Counted from the stretch's first letter, positions 34,601 to 42,742 are shown. The stretch: 64,000 nt of DNA from JBCBAP01 sp038532435 (GCA_038532435.1 JBCBAP010000014.1:7692-71691); one strand, 5' to 3'. Notes: generated by a model from the letters alone, not told the origin. Made by a program: numbers and translations.

Positions 34601-34940
34601 CCGCCAGCACGCGGCTGTTGTCATCGAGCTGATCTGCCGTCGATCCCTTCACATCGGTGAGGAACGTGCCCGCATGGAGAGTGTCATCTCCGTCCGCATC
34701 GCCCGTGATCGTCACTTCCGTCGCGGAGGAACCATCGATGATGAGCGCGCCGGTCGACGAAAGCTCCCCCTGGGTGAGCCGGACAAGGCTGTTCTCACCT
34801 CCGTCGAACACAGCCGCGTCGAACATGATGGTGTCCGTTCCGGCGCTCCCGTTGGCCAGCTCGATGGCTTCGCGCAGGGTCAGTACCCCATCGGAGGCAT
34901 CCGAGACATCGGAATTGCTCGTGACGATAAAAATGGCCAT
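28632..34940 (-). CDS. Giant RTX/beta-helix surface or secreted protein with lectin-like repeats
   Basis: 2102 residues from the ATG at 34940 (GGGGAG upstream); the extra 55 codons of open frame to 35105 look non-coding. Two CSLREA-type right-handed beta-helix blocks at ~5-470 and ~470-930 (SDASDGVLTLREAIELANG, VDATDGLTSLREALAFAD). RTX-like Gly/Asp repeats at ~940-985 and ~1430-1485 (GLAGDDEILGLAGDDRIVGG). Between them are three PPC-like domains (~1045-1425; ETAADVDIFVMDF, SSDRDYFSVELEAG, TQGDRDVFRIRAEEG). Residues ~1555-2090 are two identical 260-residue copies, each with three lectin-like subrepeats. Very acidic and without Cys, as for type I secreted adhesins. No T1SS genes are adjacent. 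Function, probably adhesion or matrix, is inferred. Confidence 0.9.
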   Translation of the reverse strand: MAIFIVTSNSDVSDASDGVLTLREAIELANGSAGTDTIMFDAAVFDGGENSLVRLTQGELSSTGALIIDGSSATEVTITGDADGDDTLHAGTFLTDVKGSTADQLDDNSRVLAAADDTTLQGITITGGRTTGLNADGGGVRVSGDLVVRDSKIIGNSTTNTASEGGGVKATGFVHVVDSTVSDNHTSGSSARGGGIHALGDVVILRSTLADNSTTGQEGDGGAVRGDGAGGILVIDSTVSGNSTGARGSSGGGLQARRGDLVAVNTTVANNHAADASNSPGGGLHSNFNISVTNSTVTGNSSGTSGGGIQAEGIATVKNSIIAGNAAPIGDNVSLTGGPSIGTNSTTSNADVTAVFEETAPNAADADIQSGVLGNNGGPTQTVALKATASNPAVDTVSGTANIGATLSEADLDLDLNGDGDRTDIIDSIDDFQNDQRGAGTPREVSQGGLGGIDRGAVELSELEDPGLIVTTNLDVVDATDGLTSLREALAFADTVEGVDTITFDSSVFAGGAESLIRLTEGTLAATEEIIIDGSGAVDLVITGDAEGDDALLAGTDITDLQNTDAAALANNTHVFNFAGDATLTDLTVTGGRVSGFREDGGGIDAKGKLTLTNVEVSGNIATGDQSRGGGIHTEGTLTASNITVRGNAVTGEDSDGGGIFAEGAETTIEDSIISGNRAEGRFGVGGGFAGFGPDLEIRNSLIADNFATSSGGGVFGDIGTRIIDSTIINNVSESSGGGVRALNSSIENSVVANNTAATFGGGFSGGSGSFAMLNSTFSGNHVESGSTGGGGGFALGGISITDSIVLGNTTGDPSAPAELATSSRGEIEAFGTNIVGADTAAFDASTDPNIINADPVLVFAQTEERNGGLAGVLDDNDGFPTIALKADADNPALDAAGPDAPAQDGSGAQRVDLTGIGADGANFADLGARELGPVIPGTEGDDTLDGTEEADRIVGLGGTDILNGFDGDDVLEGGSDDDMLDGGAGEDVAVFNGAREDFSVVSLANGDVLISHEELTEGDDILRNIEFVQFSDTGPLPIADVLDDIGETEGTAGTISLGEAVTGEIETAADVDIFVMDFFPEPFVDYIIDVEGVDTNGGTLADPKVTFGLFTDGVPGFGDVDADSGFGRNSQLEFGFAADLDIAFFVAVEAQNGTDVGSYTVTVRELDDLGDDPNEDRSGTISPAPIEIGQDVAGDLQFSSDRDYFSVELEAGTAYLINLEGAATGAGTLVDPSLRVGTLNGSSFFSGGRTDDNGGTGQNAQMLFTPSETETFVFEVSEPGADEFGTYTLSVEAFQDDFIDAESFAGPPPVALGEGESISGEIETQGDRDVFRIRAEEGERYILRLDVDDPTPDGAAELQLSVTFNNQTGTFAPVSTDPIGDGGVSFVGVRTVFPTQAHSVQVKQAAGSDVLADYTLSFEAVDAVADGTGNLLLGTGEADSLDGLAGDDEILGLAGDDRIVGGTGDDILTGGADADVFLFGPADGADIITDFTVGEDTLDLSAVGGTFFDLEITDTADGALITYGDTPASGSVLLQGVSAAALEITDVTGLNNGAAFAETGVLALTNVAQTVTLAQSYESPVVVAFVATENGLDPVTVRISEIAGDQLTLQLQEPNHLDGRHTAETVTYLVVEAGTWMLPDGSLLEAGTVDSSRLSSQGFERVTFDAEFDDTPVVLSQVQTLNGGDFVTTRQRPADADGVELTMQEEEANNDGSHAVETLGWVAIEAGAGTSGGIGWLAGSAGGVTDGGATVALGDGVADDAHVLATLASFAGSDPAWARGDGNTGTGFDVSVEEDTSRDDETDHTAERIDYIAFDGAGTLYTAPLEQVAETGVLALTNVAQTVTLAQSYESPVVVAFVATENGLDPVTVRISEIAGDQLTLQLQEPNHLDGRHTAETVTYLVVEAGTWMLPDGSLLEAGTVDSSRLSSQGFERVTFDAEFDDTPVVLSQVQTLNGGDFVTTRQRPADADGVELTMQEEEANNDGSHAVETLGWVAIEAGAGTSGGIGWLAGSAGGVTDGGATVALGDGVADDAHVLATLASFAGSDPAWARGDGNTGTGFDVSVEEDTSRDDETDHTAERIDYIAFDETGIISAYDFHTIA
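28676..29455 (-). repeat. 780-bp direct repeat, copy 2 (C-terminal) in giant gene
   Basis: This stretch appears identical to 29492-30271, at an offset of 816 bp (272 codons), so the frame is kept. Copy boundaries were set at the first mismatch on each side. Confidence 0.93.
29492..30271 (-). repeat. 780-bp direct repeat, copy 1 in giant gene
   Basis: First copy in reading direction. It is separated from the second by a 36-bp linker (29456-29491) encoding the GAGTLYTAPLEQV segment. Each copy encodes three related ~85-residue units ending in an AETVTYLVVEAG-, AVETLGWVAIEAG- or TAERIDYIAF-type motif. Confidence 0.93.
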
Positions 34941-35981
34941 GTGGACGTGCTCCCCGCTCCGTTCGCTCCTGTCTGAGCAGTAGTCGTCCGAGCGAGAAGT
35001 GCGGTTCAAAAAAAGTCTGGGCACCGCCGGGTCCGTGGGGGACGGATTGCCCCATCGAGCAGCCCAAAGTCGCTCTTTCCCGGGACAGCCCAGGTGAAAC
35101 AGCATGCAAGTCTCAGAAATTATTCAATTAACGCTGATAGCGCGCTGAACGGTTCCGATCGCTGCGCGAGGGGTCTAATCAACGTGGCACATGCCGCAGG
35201 CGAGCGTGGATGTGCACGGTGTTCAGGATACCGGGCGCAACGATGATGGTGTTCGCACGCAAAGCGACCCCGCCCAATTGCGCGCCGATTACGACTGCAG
35301 AATTCCGCTGTTCATCGACAGCGAAGAGGTGTGTCCCGGGCGAGGTATCTCGGCCTCCTGTCAGAGGGGGAGGCCTGGCCGTTGGGGCGTTTGACCTGCC
35401 CGGCACACCGCATACCCGCCGCGGGACAATTGGGCTCGGGCGTGAGCGGACAGGGTGCACTGTTCCTCCTTTCATCACCGGGTTCCATCACAGCTTTGCC
35501 CCCCGTTTTGACAGCTTTGGGCACATTGACCGGAGGCGTCTCAACCATCGGAATTTGAGCAGTCGTGATGAGATCAGATTTACCCTCCGACACCACCCGG
35601 GTTCTCAATCCGCGCACTCGGCCGAACCGACCCCGAACGGCATCGAAACAGCCCGAACCACCATCCCGGTGACGTCCGTCCAGAGACCCATCGCATTCCT
35701 GATCGACGGCCCGCCTCGAACATGACCGACACGGCCCCAACCCCCTGATCCTGCCTTCTTTGCACATCCGTTGTGTCAGTGTTTCGACCACAGTGAGCAG
35801 TTTGAACAAAATCGCTCACCGCACAGTATGCAAACAAGAACTCTACGGGACATGAAGTTCACTCAATAGTCAGGCTGATTCGCTCTACTCACTTCAACCG
35901 AGAGCTGCATCCCGCTGAATACATCTTGAACCAATAGGAACTGTGTGAGCATGCTTCGACGTGGTGTTTGGAGTGTGCGAA
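34941..35981. other. Long intergenic region upstream of the giant gene
   Basis: About 1040 bases without a credible gene. The part next to 34940 must hold the promoter of the giant gene; 35810-35980 is clearly AT-richer than the surroundings and probably holds that of the VPLPA-CTERM gene. A minus-strand frame at 35179-35478 ends in protein-like sequence (AVVIGAQLGGVALRANTIIV) that could be a decayed fragment, but it has no recognisable family or ribosome site. Confidence 0.55.
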
Positions 35982-37142
35982 ATGAGATTACTGTTGAAAG
36001 CGACGTCTATACTCGCGCTGGGTGCCGTTGCCAGTTCTGCAAATGCCGCCTCATTCAAATATGTTCTGGATGGATGGTCAGACGGCGGTGTCTTGATCGG
36101 CGTCTTCCTTGCTGAAGATCTGAACAACGACGGTCAGATAAGTTCATTTGATGGCGAGGTGACCGGTTTCAGCGCAACCTACACAGGTGGTTCGGTGATA
36201 CCTGTGAGTTCTTTCAGCTCTCTGGACGCCACGCCATTCTCGGCGTCTCCTGGGGATGATCTGCCGGCAAGCGGCCTCGTGTTCACACTGGATGGAACGG
36301 GTCGGTTGGGTGACGACCTCTTCGGTGAAGGTGAAGGTCTCTCCGTCTTCAATGACGAATTCTACCTCGCCGTTGGCCCTTCCACGTTCAACCAGTGCAC
36401 AGGCGCTTTGGTTTGTGGGGGCATCTTCGATGTAGATGACCTTTTTGACCCCGGCGTCGTGACTGCTGACGCAACCGCCGCCCCTGACAGTATCGCCGCC
36501 GCGACCGATCGTTCATCACCAAGCGGAGGATTTAGTGGGTTCCTGCCAGAGGCGTCGGCGCTGACGACGAACACTTCGCCCATCCCTGTTGCAGGTGAAG
36601 AGCTTGGCACGCTCGACGGCGTGTTTGAATCTGCGCCGGTGCTACCTGATGAGATCGACGAAGATGGCGGATTTGTCTTCGATCTATCAGAGGTCCGCAC
36701 CTTGCCCGGCGAGATCTTCTTTATCGATCCGGAGATTGCGACCGGGTACACCTACGAGGTTACAGGTGATCTCTTCTTCAGCATCAAGGCGCCGAGCCTT
36801 GATGCAGTCAAGGACGGGGACGGCCAGTATCTTCTCTCCTACGGGGCAGGCCTGACGAAGATCCTTGCGGCTGGTGAGACGTTCGAATTTGGCCCTGTCG
36901 GTGTGTCCAGCTTCACAATCACCGGTATCGACCCGGCGCTCATGCTCGACCCGACGGACGTGAACGACTTCGTGACAGGGGTCTCGCTCGTGACCGGTCT
37001 TGGCCTGCCGGGCACAATTACCCAAACGCCGATCACCACGGAGGTTGGCACGGTGCCCCTGCCCGCGAGCGGCGCACTGCTGCTCGGCGGTCTCGCTGGT
37101 GTTGCGTTCTTGCGGCGCCGCCGCGCAGCACCCCGTGGCTGA
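35982..37142 (+). CDS. VPLPA-CTERM sorting-domain protein
   Basis: 386 residues from ATG 35982, which directly starts the signal peptide (MRLLLKATSILALGAVASSANA); a GTG at 35961 would only add residues before it. The C-terminus is a textbook VPLPA-CTERM signal: VPLPASGALLLGG, a membrane segment, then FLRRRR. Such proteins are cut and handled by an exosortase and usually go to the surface or exopolysaccharide matrix. The middle is acidic, with no recognised catalytic domain. Base use is somewhat AT-richer than the neighbours. No exosortase is seen in the window. Confidence 0.9.
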   Translation: MRLLLKATSILALGAVASSANAASFKYVLDGWSDGGVLIGVFLAEDLNNDGQISSFDGEVTGFSATYTGGSVIPVSSFSSLDATPFSASPGDDLPASGLVFTLDGTGRLGDDLFGEGEGLSVFNDEFYLAVGPSTFNQCTGALVCGGIFDVDDLFDPGVVTADATAAPDSIAAATDRSSPSGGFSGFLPEASALTTNTSPIPVAGEELGTLDGVFESAPVLPDEIDEDGGFVFDLSEVRTLPGEIFFIDPEIATGYTYEVTGDLFFSIKAPSLDAVKDGDGQYLLSYGAGLTKILAAGETFEFGPVGVSSFTITGIDPALMLDPTDVNDFVTGVSLVTGLGLPGTITQTPITTEVGTVPLPASGALLLGGLAGVAFLRRRRAAPRG

Positions 37143-37743
37143 TGAAGGACTGAAACGGCGCCGTCTCGCGCGGTCGCTCTTGTCCTGCGTTGGCATCTGT
37201 TTTCTGGTCATCGCGACCGCACCTGCGTTGGCGCAATCCGCGGCGGTCGAGAGCCTGGGCGCACGTCAGTGCGCTGATCTGACGAAGGCGCAAGAGGCCG
37301 ATACAACGCTCTACGCGGCGTTCGGGGTCTGGATCGGCGGCTACCTCACGGCTGCGAACGCGTATGAGGATGACACGTTCGATCTGACACCATGGCAGAC
37401 GATTGAGCTTGCGACGGCTCAGATTGCCGCCGCCTGCGGACGTCAACCGGATGCGACTATCGCTGCGGCGACCGCCAGCTACGTTCAGTATCTCAAGGCT
37501 GCACGGCTGGCTGAGCCGAGCCCCCTGATCCAGCTGAGGGCAGGCGACCGCGCGATGTTCATCTACCGTACCGTTCTGGAAGACATCAGGGCGCGGCTTC
37601 AGGCGGGAGGATCAGTGATTTCCGAGCCTGAGGGCGAATTTGGACCGACCTTCGGCGCAGCGCTCCTGAGGTATCAGCGGGAGAACGACCTGCCCGAGAC
37701 CGGGCTGCCGGACACACCAACGCTGTTGAAGCTGATGCTATGA
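37135..37743 (+). CDS. Exported protein with HdeA-like and peptidoglycan-binding-like parts
   Basis: 202 residues from the GTG at 37135, which overlaps the VPLPA-CTERM stop by eight bases; no other start keeps the signal peptide (SLLSCVGICFLVIATAPALA). Residues ~45-110 recall HdeA/Rap1a-like small helical domains (FGVWIGGYLTAANAYEDDTF, QIAAACGRQPDATIAAA). The last ~40 residues (FGPTFGAALLRYQRENDLPE, TGLPDTPTLLKLML) match the pattern of a peptidoglycan-binding_1 motif. It is probably cotranscribed with the VPLPA-CTERM gene. Function unknown; periplasmic. Confidence 0.7.
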   Translation: MADEGLKRRRLARSLLSCVGICFLVIATAPALAQSAAVESLGARQCADLTKAQEADTTLYAAFGVWIGGYLTAANAYEDDTFDLTPWQTIELATAQIAAACGRQPDATIAAATASYVQYLKAARLAEPSPLIQLRAGDRAMFIYRTVLEDIRARLQAGGSVISEPEGEFGPTFGAALLRYQRENDLPETGLPDTPTLLKLML

Positions 37744-38455
37744 GACCTGCTTTTCTGGCAATCGCTTGATACTGCCACTACCGGCCAGGTTTGGCGTGTG
37801 TGGACAGAACATCCTGTTCGGCCAATCCTGTATCGGCTGCTCACCCGGCCCAAACACCACTTTCGGTGAAAGTTCCAATGGCTGTGGAAGCCCCTTTGAA
37901 CAGCCCGTTGAACTGTTTGAACGCCACCGTGACGGCAGACGCAGACCAACTGGCTGATGGCATCGACGGCGCGTGACGGGAGCACCCGTGTGCGGTCAGC
38001 ACGGAAACGTGCCTCATCTCCATGGAGTTCAGGGTTTGTATGGCACTGGCGTTTCCCGGAGCGCCCGGCTGCATCCGAACGCGGGTCAAAACTGATCGAC
38101 CGAGCGGTCCTGCCTTGGAGGCAACTCGATGGCACCGTCGCGTCCGAAGACACCGCCAGACGGATAACGGGATCGTTCGGCGAGGCATGCCTTGGCGTTT
38201 GAACCGTGATCGACGCTCTCCGCTCAGCCCTCAAAGTCCAAACACCCGTCAGGGTCGAAAGCAACATGAGGACTCCAGTCAGTCCGTCAGAACGGCACAT
38301 CGCCCAGCGCGCAGACCCTCCCGGAACGCGGCACCGTGCATCCCTCCGCAGCCATCAGCATGCCGCGCACGATCAACGGTCCAACCGAACTGTTGCCAGT
38401 GCGGGTCCTGCTGCCGTAAGCCCGGGAGCACCGATCCTCACCCAAGGCCCTTCCG
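37744..38455. other. Intergenic region upstream of kdsB without recognised gene
   Basis: 712 bases. Several short frames exist on both strands but none has a recognised domain, a ribosome site and normal composition together. It must include the promoter of the glycan cluster, probably close to 38455. Confidence 0.55.
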
Positions 38456-39256
38456 ATGTCCGTGCTCATTGCTATCCCCGCCCGCTACGCCTCCTCCCGC
38501 TATCCGGGTAAGCCGCTCGTCGAATTGACGGGCGCAACGGGGGAGGCGCGGAGCCTCATCCGGCGCAGCTGGGAGGCGGCCCGAGCGGTGAAAGGAGATC
38601 ATAGGGTCGTCGTGGCCACGGACGACGCGCGCATTGCAGAGCATGCGACCGCGTTCGGGGCCGAGGTGGTCATGACCTCGGAAGCTTGCCGAAATGGCAC
38701 CGAACGCTGCGCTGACGTGCTGCGTGTAACCGGAGAGACTCCGGATATCGTCGTGAACCTCCAGGGCGATGCCCCGCTGACCCCTCCCTGGTTTGTCGAG
38801 GCGCTCGTGGATGCGGTGCAGGCGAACCCGGACGTTGCTGTCGCGACCCCCGTGCTGCGCTGCGATGCAGAGGCGCTGAACGGCTTTCTCGACGACCGCG
38901 CCGCGGGGCGGGTCGGTGGAACCACTGCGGTGTTCAATGCGCAGCGGGACGCGCTCTACTTTTCCAAGGAGGTGATCCCCTACACCGGGCGTCGCTTTGC
39001 CGATGGCGACGACATCCCCGTCTTTCACCATGTGGGCGTCTATGCGTACCGGCCCGCGGCACTCGCGGACTATATGGGGTGGTCCGAGGGTCCGCTGGAA
39101 CGGTGGGAGGGGCTTGAGCAGCTCCGCTTCATGGAGAACGGAACACCGGTGCGCTGCGTCGAGGTCGACGGCCAGGGTGCTGCGTTCTGGGAGCTCAACA
39201 ATCCTGCAGATGTGCCTCGGATCGAGGCGATCCTGAAGGCGCGCGGTCAGGTCTGA
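38456..39256 (+). CDS. kdsB: 3-deoxy-manno-octulosonate cytidylyltransferase
   Basis: 266 residues. Activates Kdo with CTP for LPS inner core or capsule. Motifs are IAIPARYASSRYPGKPLVEL at the N-terminus, RVVVATDDARIAEHA, NGTERCADVL, IVVNLQGDAPLTPPW and EQLRFMENGTPVRCVEV. It begins a plus-strand row of glycan genes; the gene following starts three bases after its stop. A second Kdo pathway gene, kdsD, is at 51.5-52.5 kb. Confidence 0.93.
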   Translation: MSVLIAIPARYASSRYPGKPLVELTGATGEARSLIRRSWEAARAVKGDHRVVVATDDARIAEHATAFGAEVVMTSEACRNGTERCADVLRVTGETPDIVVNLQGDAPLTPPWFVEALVDAVQANPDVAVATPVLRCDAEALNGFLDDRAAGRVGGTTAVFNAQRDALYFSKEVIPYTGRRFADGDDIPVFHHVGVYAYRPAALADYMGWSEGPLERWEGLEQLRFMENGTPVRCVEVDGQGAAFWELNNPADVPRIEAILKARGQV

Positions 39257-39259
39257 CCG

Positions 39260-40534
39260 GTGGCGGAGCACCTGACGGTCGTGGTGCTCAACTGGCGCAG
39301 GCCGGGGCTGATCGACCGGGCGCTGCGCTCCCTCGCCCGACAGACCGATCCGCACTTTGACGTTGTCGTAGTGAGCGATCTGTCGGAACCACCGATAGAG
39401 TGGGCGCACCGCGTCACATGGTGTGTGACCGACCAGCCCGGAGTTGCCCGCGCGCGCACGCTGGCGCTCAGCCGAGCAACCGGGGATCTGATCGCCTTCC
39501 TGGACGATGACGCCGTGGCGCATCCGGGCTGGATCGCGGCATTGCGGGCCGCGCTGAGGCCAGGAGACGTCGCCATCGGCGGACCTGTTCTCGGCCCCGA
39601 CGGGGTCCGCCCGCTCTGGTCTGAAACCTTCGTTGACCGGTGTGGTGAGGAGGGATCAGAGAGACCCGGTGCCGTGCACAAGCTGAACGGAACCAACATG
39701 ATGATCCGTCGGGATGCTGTCGAAGCTGTGGGAGGCTTCGACCCCGGCTTCGACTACTTTCACGATGACACGGACATGGTCCTGCGCCTCGCCCCATTGG
39801 GCGGGATCGGCTGGGCGACCGATGCGATCGTGCAGCACGGGGTTGCGGCCAACGCGGTGCGGGACCGGCTTGGCGTGCCCACAGCCATGACCCCCCTGAT
39901 GCGAAGCACGGCAAGGTTGATCGCGAAACACGCGCCCGAGAATGAGGAAGCGCTTGACCGCTTTCGTACCCGGCAGCGCGGCCGGATCCGGCGGGCCTAC
40001 ATGTTCGGAGAGCTCAGCGAGCAAACCGTGCGGCGGCTTGAGATAGAGCTCGACGCACCCGTGGTTTTCAACGAGTCTGCGCCAAAACCGGTGCCCCCGC
40101 CCAGGCCAGGCACGCCGCTCCCTTTTGGTGCAACCGCGCCGCAGGGGACGATCGTGATCGTGCCGGATCTGGTGAGCCGAGCGCGGGCGCGCACCCTTGC
40201 TGATACCCTATCCACGCGATGGGACGTGCGGCTCATCGAGCTGCGGTTCAGCCCCCGGTCGCTCAGGGTCGGGCTGACCAAAGAGGGGTGGTGGCACCAT
40301 CTTGGCGGCGTCTATGGCCGCCCGCGCGCGCGCTTTCGCTGGCGCCGGGCCGTCGCGCAGGAGCTCGGGCGGATGGGCCGGGAGCGCCCGGTTGACCATC
40401 TGATCCTGTGCCGGTTCGGCACGTGCTGGCAAGTGGATCCCGGCCCTTCACCGTTTCGTGCAAAAAGACAAAAATTACCTGATCCGGAAGGATATTTTCA
40501 GGCTATACTCAGCACCGCGGATCGTCGGCCGTGA
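39260..40534 (+). CDS. Family 2 glycosyltransferase
   Basis: 424 residues from a GTG three bases after kdsB. GT-A fold at ~1-220: VVVLNWRRPGLIDRALRSLA, AFLDDDAVAHPGWIAAL (DxD-like) and NMMIRRDAVEAVGGFDPGFD. The second half (~270-424) has no recognised domain. It probably extends a surface polysaccharide or LPS; the sugar cannot be told. Confidence 0.85.
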   Translation: MAEHLTVVVLNWRRPGLIDRALRSLARQTDPHFDVVVVSDLSEPPIEWAHRVTWCVTDQPGVARARTLALSRATGDLIAFLDDDAVAHPGWIAALRAALRPGDVAIGGPVLGPDGVRPLWSETFVDRCGEEGSERPGAVHKLNGTNMMIRRDAVEAVGGFDPGFDYFHDDTDMVLRLAPLGGIGWATDAIVQHGVAANAVRDRLGVPTAMTPLMRSTARLIAKHAPENEEALDRFRTRQRGRIRRAYMFGELSEQTVRRLEIELDAPVVFNESAPKPVPPPRPGTPLPFGATAPQGTIVIVPDLVSRARARTLADTLSTRWDVRLIELRFSPRSLRVGLTKEGWWHHLGGVYGRPRARFRWRRAVAQELGRMGRERPVDHLILCRFGTCWQVDPGPSPFRAKRQKLPDPEGYFQAILSTADRRP

Positions 40535-40569
40535 CCCCTTTGGGGACCGTCCGGAACCCTAACGCTTCA

Positions 40570-40597
40570 TTGATTCGCCATAATCTTCCGGTTATGT
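40570..40597 (+). promoter_or_regulatory. Possible promoter of galU
   Basis: TTGATT (40570-40575), 16-base spacer, TTATGT (40592-40597), about 30 bases before the galU GTG. Only a moderate match, but it sits in the one AT-rich gap of the cluster. Confidence 0.3.
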
Positions 40598-40628
40598 CAC
40601 GGCGTCACACATCCCTGGGGGCTTTATT

Positions 40629-41522
40629 GTGCGCAAAGTAACGAAGGCTGTCTTCCCCGTTGCGGGGCTCGGAACGCGATTCCTGCCAGCAACCAAATCA
40701 ATCCCGAAGGAAATCATGACGTTGGTCGACCGGCCGTTGATCCAGTATGCGATCGACGAGGCCCGGGACGCCGGCATCACCGAGTTCATCTTCGTCACTG
40801 CACGGGGCAAGGCCGCGCTGGAAGACTATTTCGACGGCGCGCCAGAGCTCGAAAAGACCCTCCAGCGGAAGAACAAGACGGCGCTCCTCAATGAGCTGAA
40901 GCGGACCGACATGGATTCGGGTGCGATCGCCTATGTGCGCCAGCGTGAGGCGCTTGGCCTCGGCCACGCGGTGTGGTGCGCCCGCCGCCTGATCGCACCG
41001 GACGAGCCTTTCGCAGTGCTGCTCCCCGACGACGTGATCCAGGGCGAGGTGTCCTGCCTTGGCGAGATGGTGAAGGCCCACGAGCAGACCGGCGGCAACG
41101 TGGTCGCGGCGATGGAAGTGCCCCACAAGAATGTCAGCGCCTATGGTGTCCTCGACATCGAGGAGGACATGGGCAAGCTCCTCAAGGTCAAGGGCATGGT
41201 CGAGAAACCACCCCTCGATGAAGCGCCGTCGAACTTCGCCGTCATCGGACGGTACATTCTCACGCCGAAGGTGCTGCAGGCGCTCAACACGCTCAAGAGC
41301 GGCGCGGGTGGGGAGATCCAGCTCACCGACGCGATTGCCGCCCAGCTCAACAGCGAGGAGGGCGTCTACGGCTTGCGCTTCGCCGGGCAACGGTTCGATT
41401 GCGGTTCCAAGGCCGGATACCTGCAGGCGACCGTGGCCTTCGGGCTTGAGCGGGAGGATCTGGCAGAGGAGTTCCGGGATTTCCTCGGCGGGATCGTCAG
41501 CACGCAGGCCGCCGCTGAGTGA
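40629..41522 (+). CDS. galU: UTP-glucose-1-phosphate uridylyltransferase
   Basis: 297 residues from GTG 40629. Makes UDP-glucose for glycans. The signature FPVAGLGTRFLPATKSIPKE is at the N-terminus; LIQYAIDEARDAGI, LGLGHAVWCARRLIAPDEPF, VLLPDDVIQGE and RFDCGSKAGYLQATVAFGLE follow. It overlaps or abuts the next glycosyltransferase, which begins some 20 bases beyond its stop. Confidence 0.94.
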   Translation: MRKVTKAVFPVAGLGTRFLPATKSIPKEIMTLVDRPLIQYAIDEARDAGITEFIFVTARGKAALEDYFDGAPELEKTLQRKNKTALLNELKRTDMDSGAIAYVRQREALGLGHAVWCARRLIAPDEPFAVLLPDDVIQGEVSCLGEMVKAHEQTGGNVVAAMEVPHKNVSAYGVLDIEEDMGKLLKVKGMVEKPPLDEAPSNFAVIGRYILTPKVLQALNTLKSGAGGEIQLTDAIAAQLNSEEGVYGLRFAGQRFDCGSKAGYLQATVAFGLEREDLAEEFRDFLGGIVSTQAAAE

Positions 41523-41541
41523 TCTGCGCGCCGAGGGGGCG

Positions 41542-42714
41542 GTGTGTCGCCCCCGGGTGCTCGACATCAGCCGCACCCTGTCGCGCCTGTCGGTACCAGC
41601 ACCGACGGGCATAGACCGGGTCGAGGCGGCGTACATCATCGAGTTCATCGACCGGCAGGGCGGTCTGGGGCTTGCCCAGACCGCGCGCAGTGCGGGTCTG
41701 TTCGACGCGGACGCGCTCGCGCGGCTCCGGGCGGGCGGGCGCGACGCGCTCGACCTGCGGGCCCGGGTGGAGCCCTGGCGAGACCGGACCCGGCGCGGTG
41801 TCGAAGCCGCGGTCAGACAGCACGCGCTGCGCTGGGCCCCCCGAGAGGGGATCGCGCGGCTGTTGAGGGAGACCTGTCCGGACGGGTTTGCGTACCTCAA
41901 CGTCGGTCACACGGCGCTCGACCGTGGCGTGCTGGAGGCGGTCGCGGATGCAGGAGGGCGGTCGCTCGTGATGGTCCACGACGTGATCCCCCTCGATCAT
42001 CCGGAGTTCACCCGCCCCGCCCCGCGGGAACGATTCACCGAGGCCATGCGCGCCGTGAGCGGGCGGGCCGATCGGGTGCTTTACATCTCCCGCACAAGCA
42101 GGGAGCGGGCGGAGCGGTGGTTCACTGGGTTCGGGCGGGTGCCGGAGGGGGTCGTGGCGGCGCCCGGGGTCATGCCGATGCCCGACGCCCAGAGGGATGA
42201 ACCTCCAATCGTCTGCGCCATCGGGACGCTGGAGCCGCGGAAGAACATCGGCTTTCTGCTCGATCTGTGGGACCGGATGGGGGCGGAGGCGCCGGAACTG
42301 CATCTGATCGGCAGGCGCGGCTGGAACATCGACGCGCTGGCCCGAAGGCTGGACGCGAAACCCGCGCGCATTGTTGAGCATGGGGCGGTGTCCGATGAGG
42401 TCGCGCAGGAGGTGTTGCGGCGCAGCAGCGCACTGCTCTTTCCGAGCCTCGCCGAGGGGTACGGCCTGCCCGTGGCAGAGGCGCTGCAGTCGGGAATCCC
42501 GGTGATCTGCAACGACTTGCCCGAGTTACGGGAACACTTCGACGGTTACGCAATGTTCAAGTCAGTGAGCGATTCGACAGGCTGGATCGGCGAAATCTTG
42601 CGTATTTGTGTCAAAACAGATGAGTTAAACCCATCCGACGTTAGGGAAACCCGAAGATTTACCCCGCAAAGATGGCGTGACCACTTTGAAATGGTAAACG
42701 ATCAATTAACGTAG
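41542..42714 (+). CDS. Family 1-type (GT4) glycosyltransferase
   Basis: 390 residues from GTG 41542, preceded by GAGGGGG; the open frame further upstream lies inside galU. The GT-B C-terminal domain is clear: AIGTLEPRKNIGFLLDLWDR, LHLIGRRGW, and the nucleotide-sugar motif FPSLAEGYGLPVAEALQSG with ICNDLPELREHF. The N-terminal half has VLDISRTLSRLSVPAPTGID, seen in similar alphaproteobacterial enzymes. The start is uncertain (GTG 41557 also possible). Confidence 0.87.
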   Translation: MCRPRVLDISRTLSRLSVPAPTGIDRVEAAYIIEFIDRQGGLGLAQTARSAGLFDADALARLRAGGRDALDLRARVEPWRDRTRRGVEAAVRQHALRWAPREGIARLLRETCPDGFAYLNVGHTALDRGVLEAVADAGGRSLVMVHDVIPLDHPEFTRPAPRERFTEAMRAVSGRADRVLYISRTSRERAERWFTGFGRVPEGVVAAPGVMPMPDAQRDEPPIVCAIGTLEPRKNIGFLLDLWDRMGAEAPELHLIGRRGWNIDALARRLDAKPARIVEHGAVSDEVAQEVLRRSSALLFPSLAEGYGLPVAEALQSGIPVICNDLPELREHFDGYAMFKSVSDSTGWIGEILRICVKTDELNPSDVRETRRFTPQRWRDHFEMVNDQLT

Positions 42715-42742
42715 ACCCAAAAAGATCGGGATCGGGGACAGT

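Noticed and set aside
35179..35809. Minus-strand frames upstream of the giant gene as hypothetical genes
   Set aside because: No ribosome site or recognised domain; the frames end or shift over short distance. A decayed fragment remains possible.
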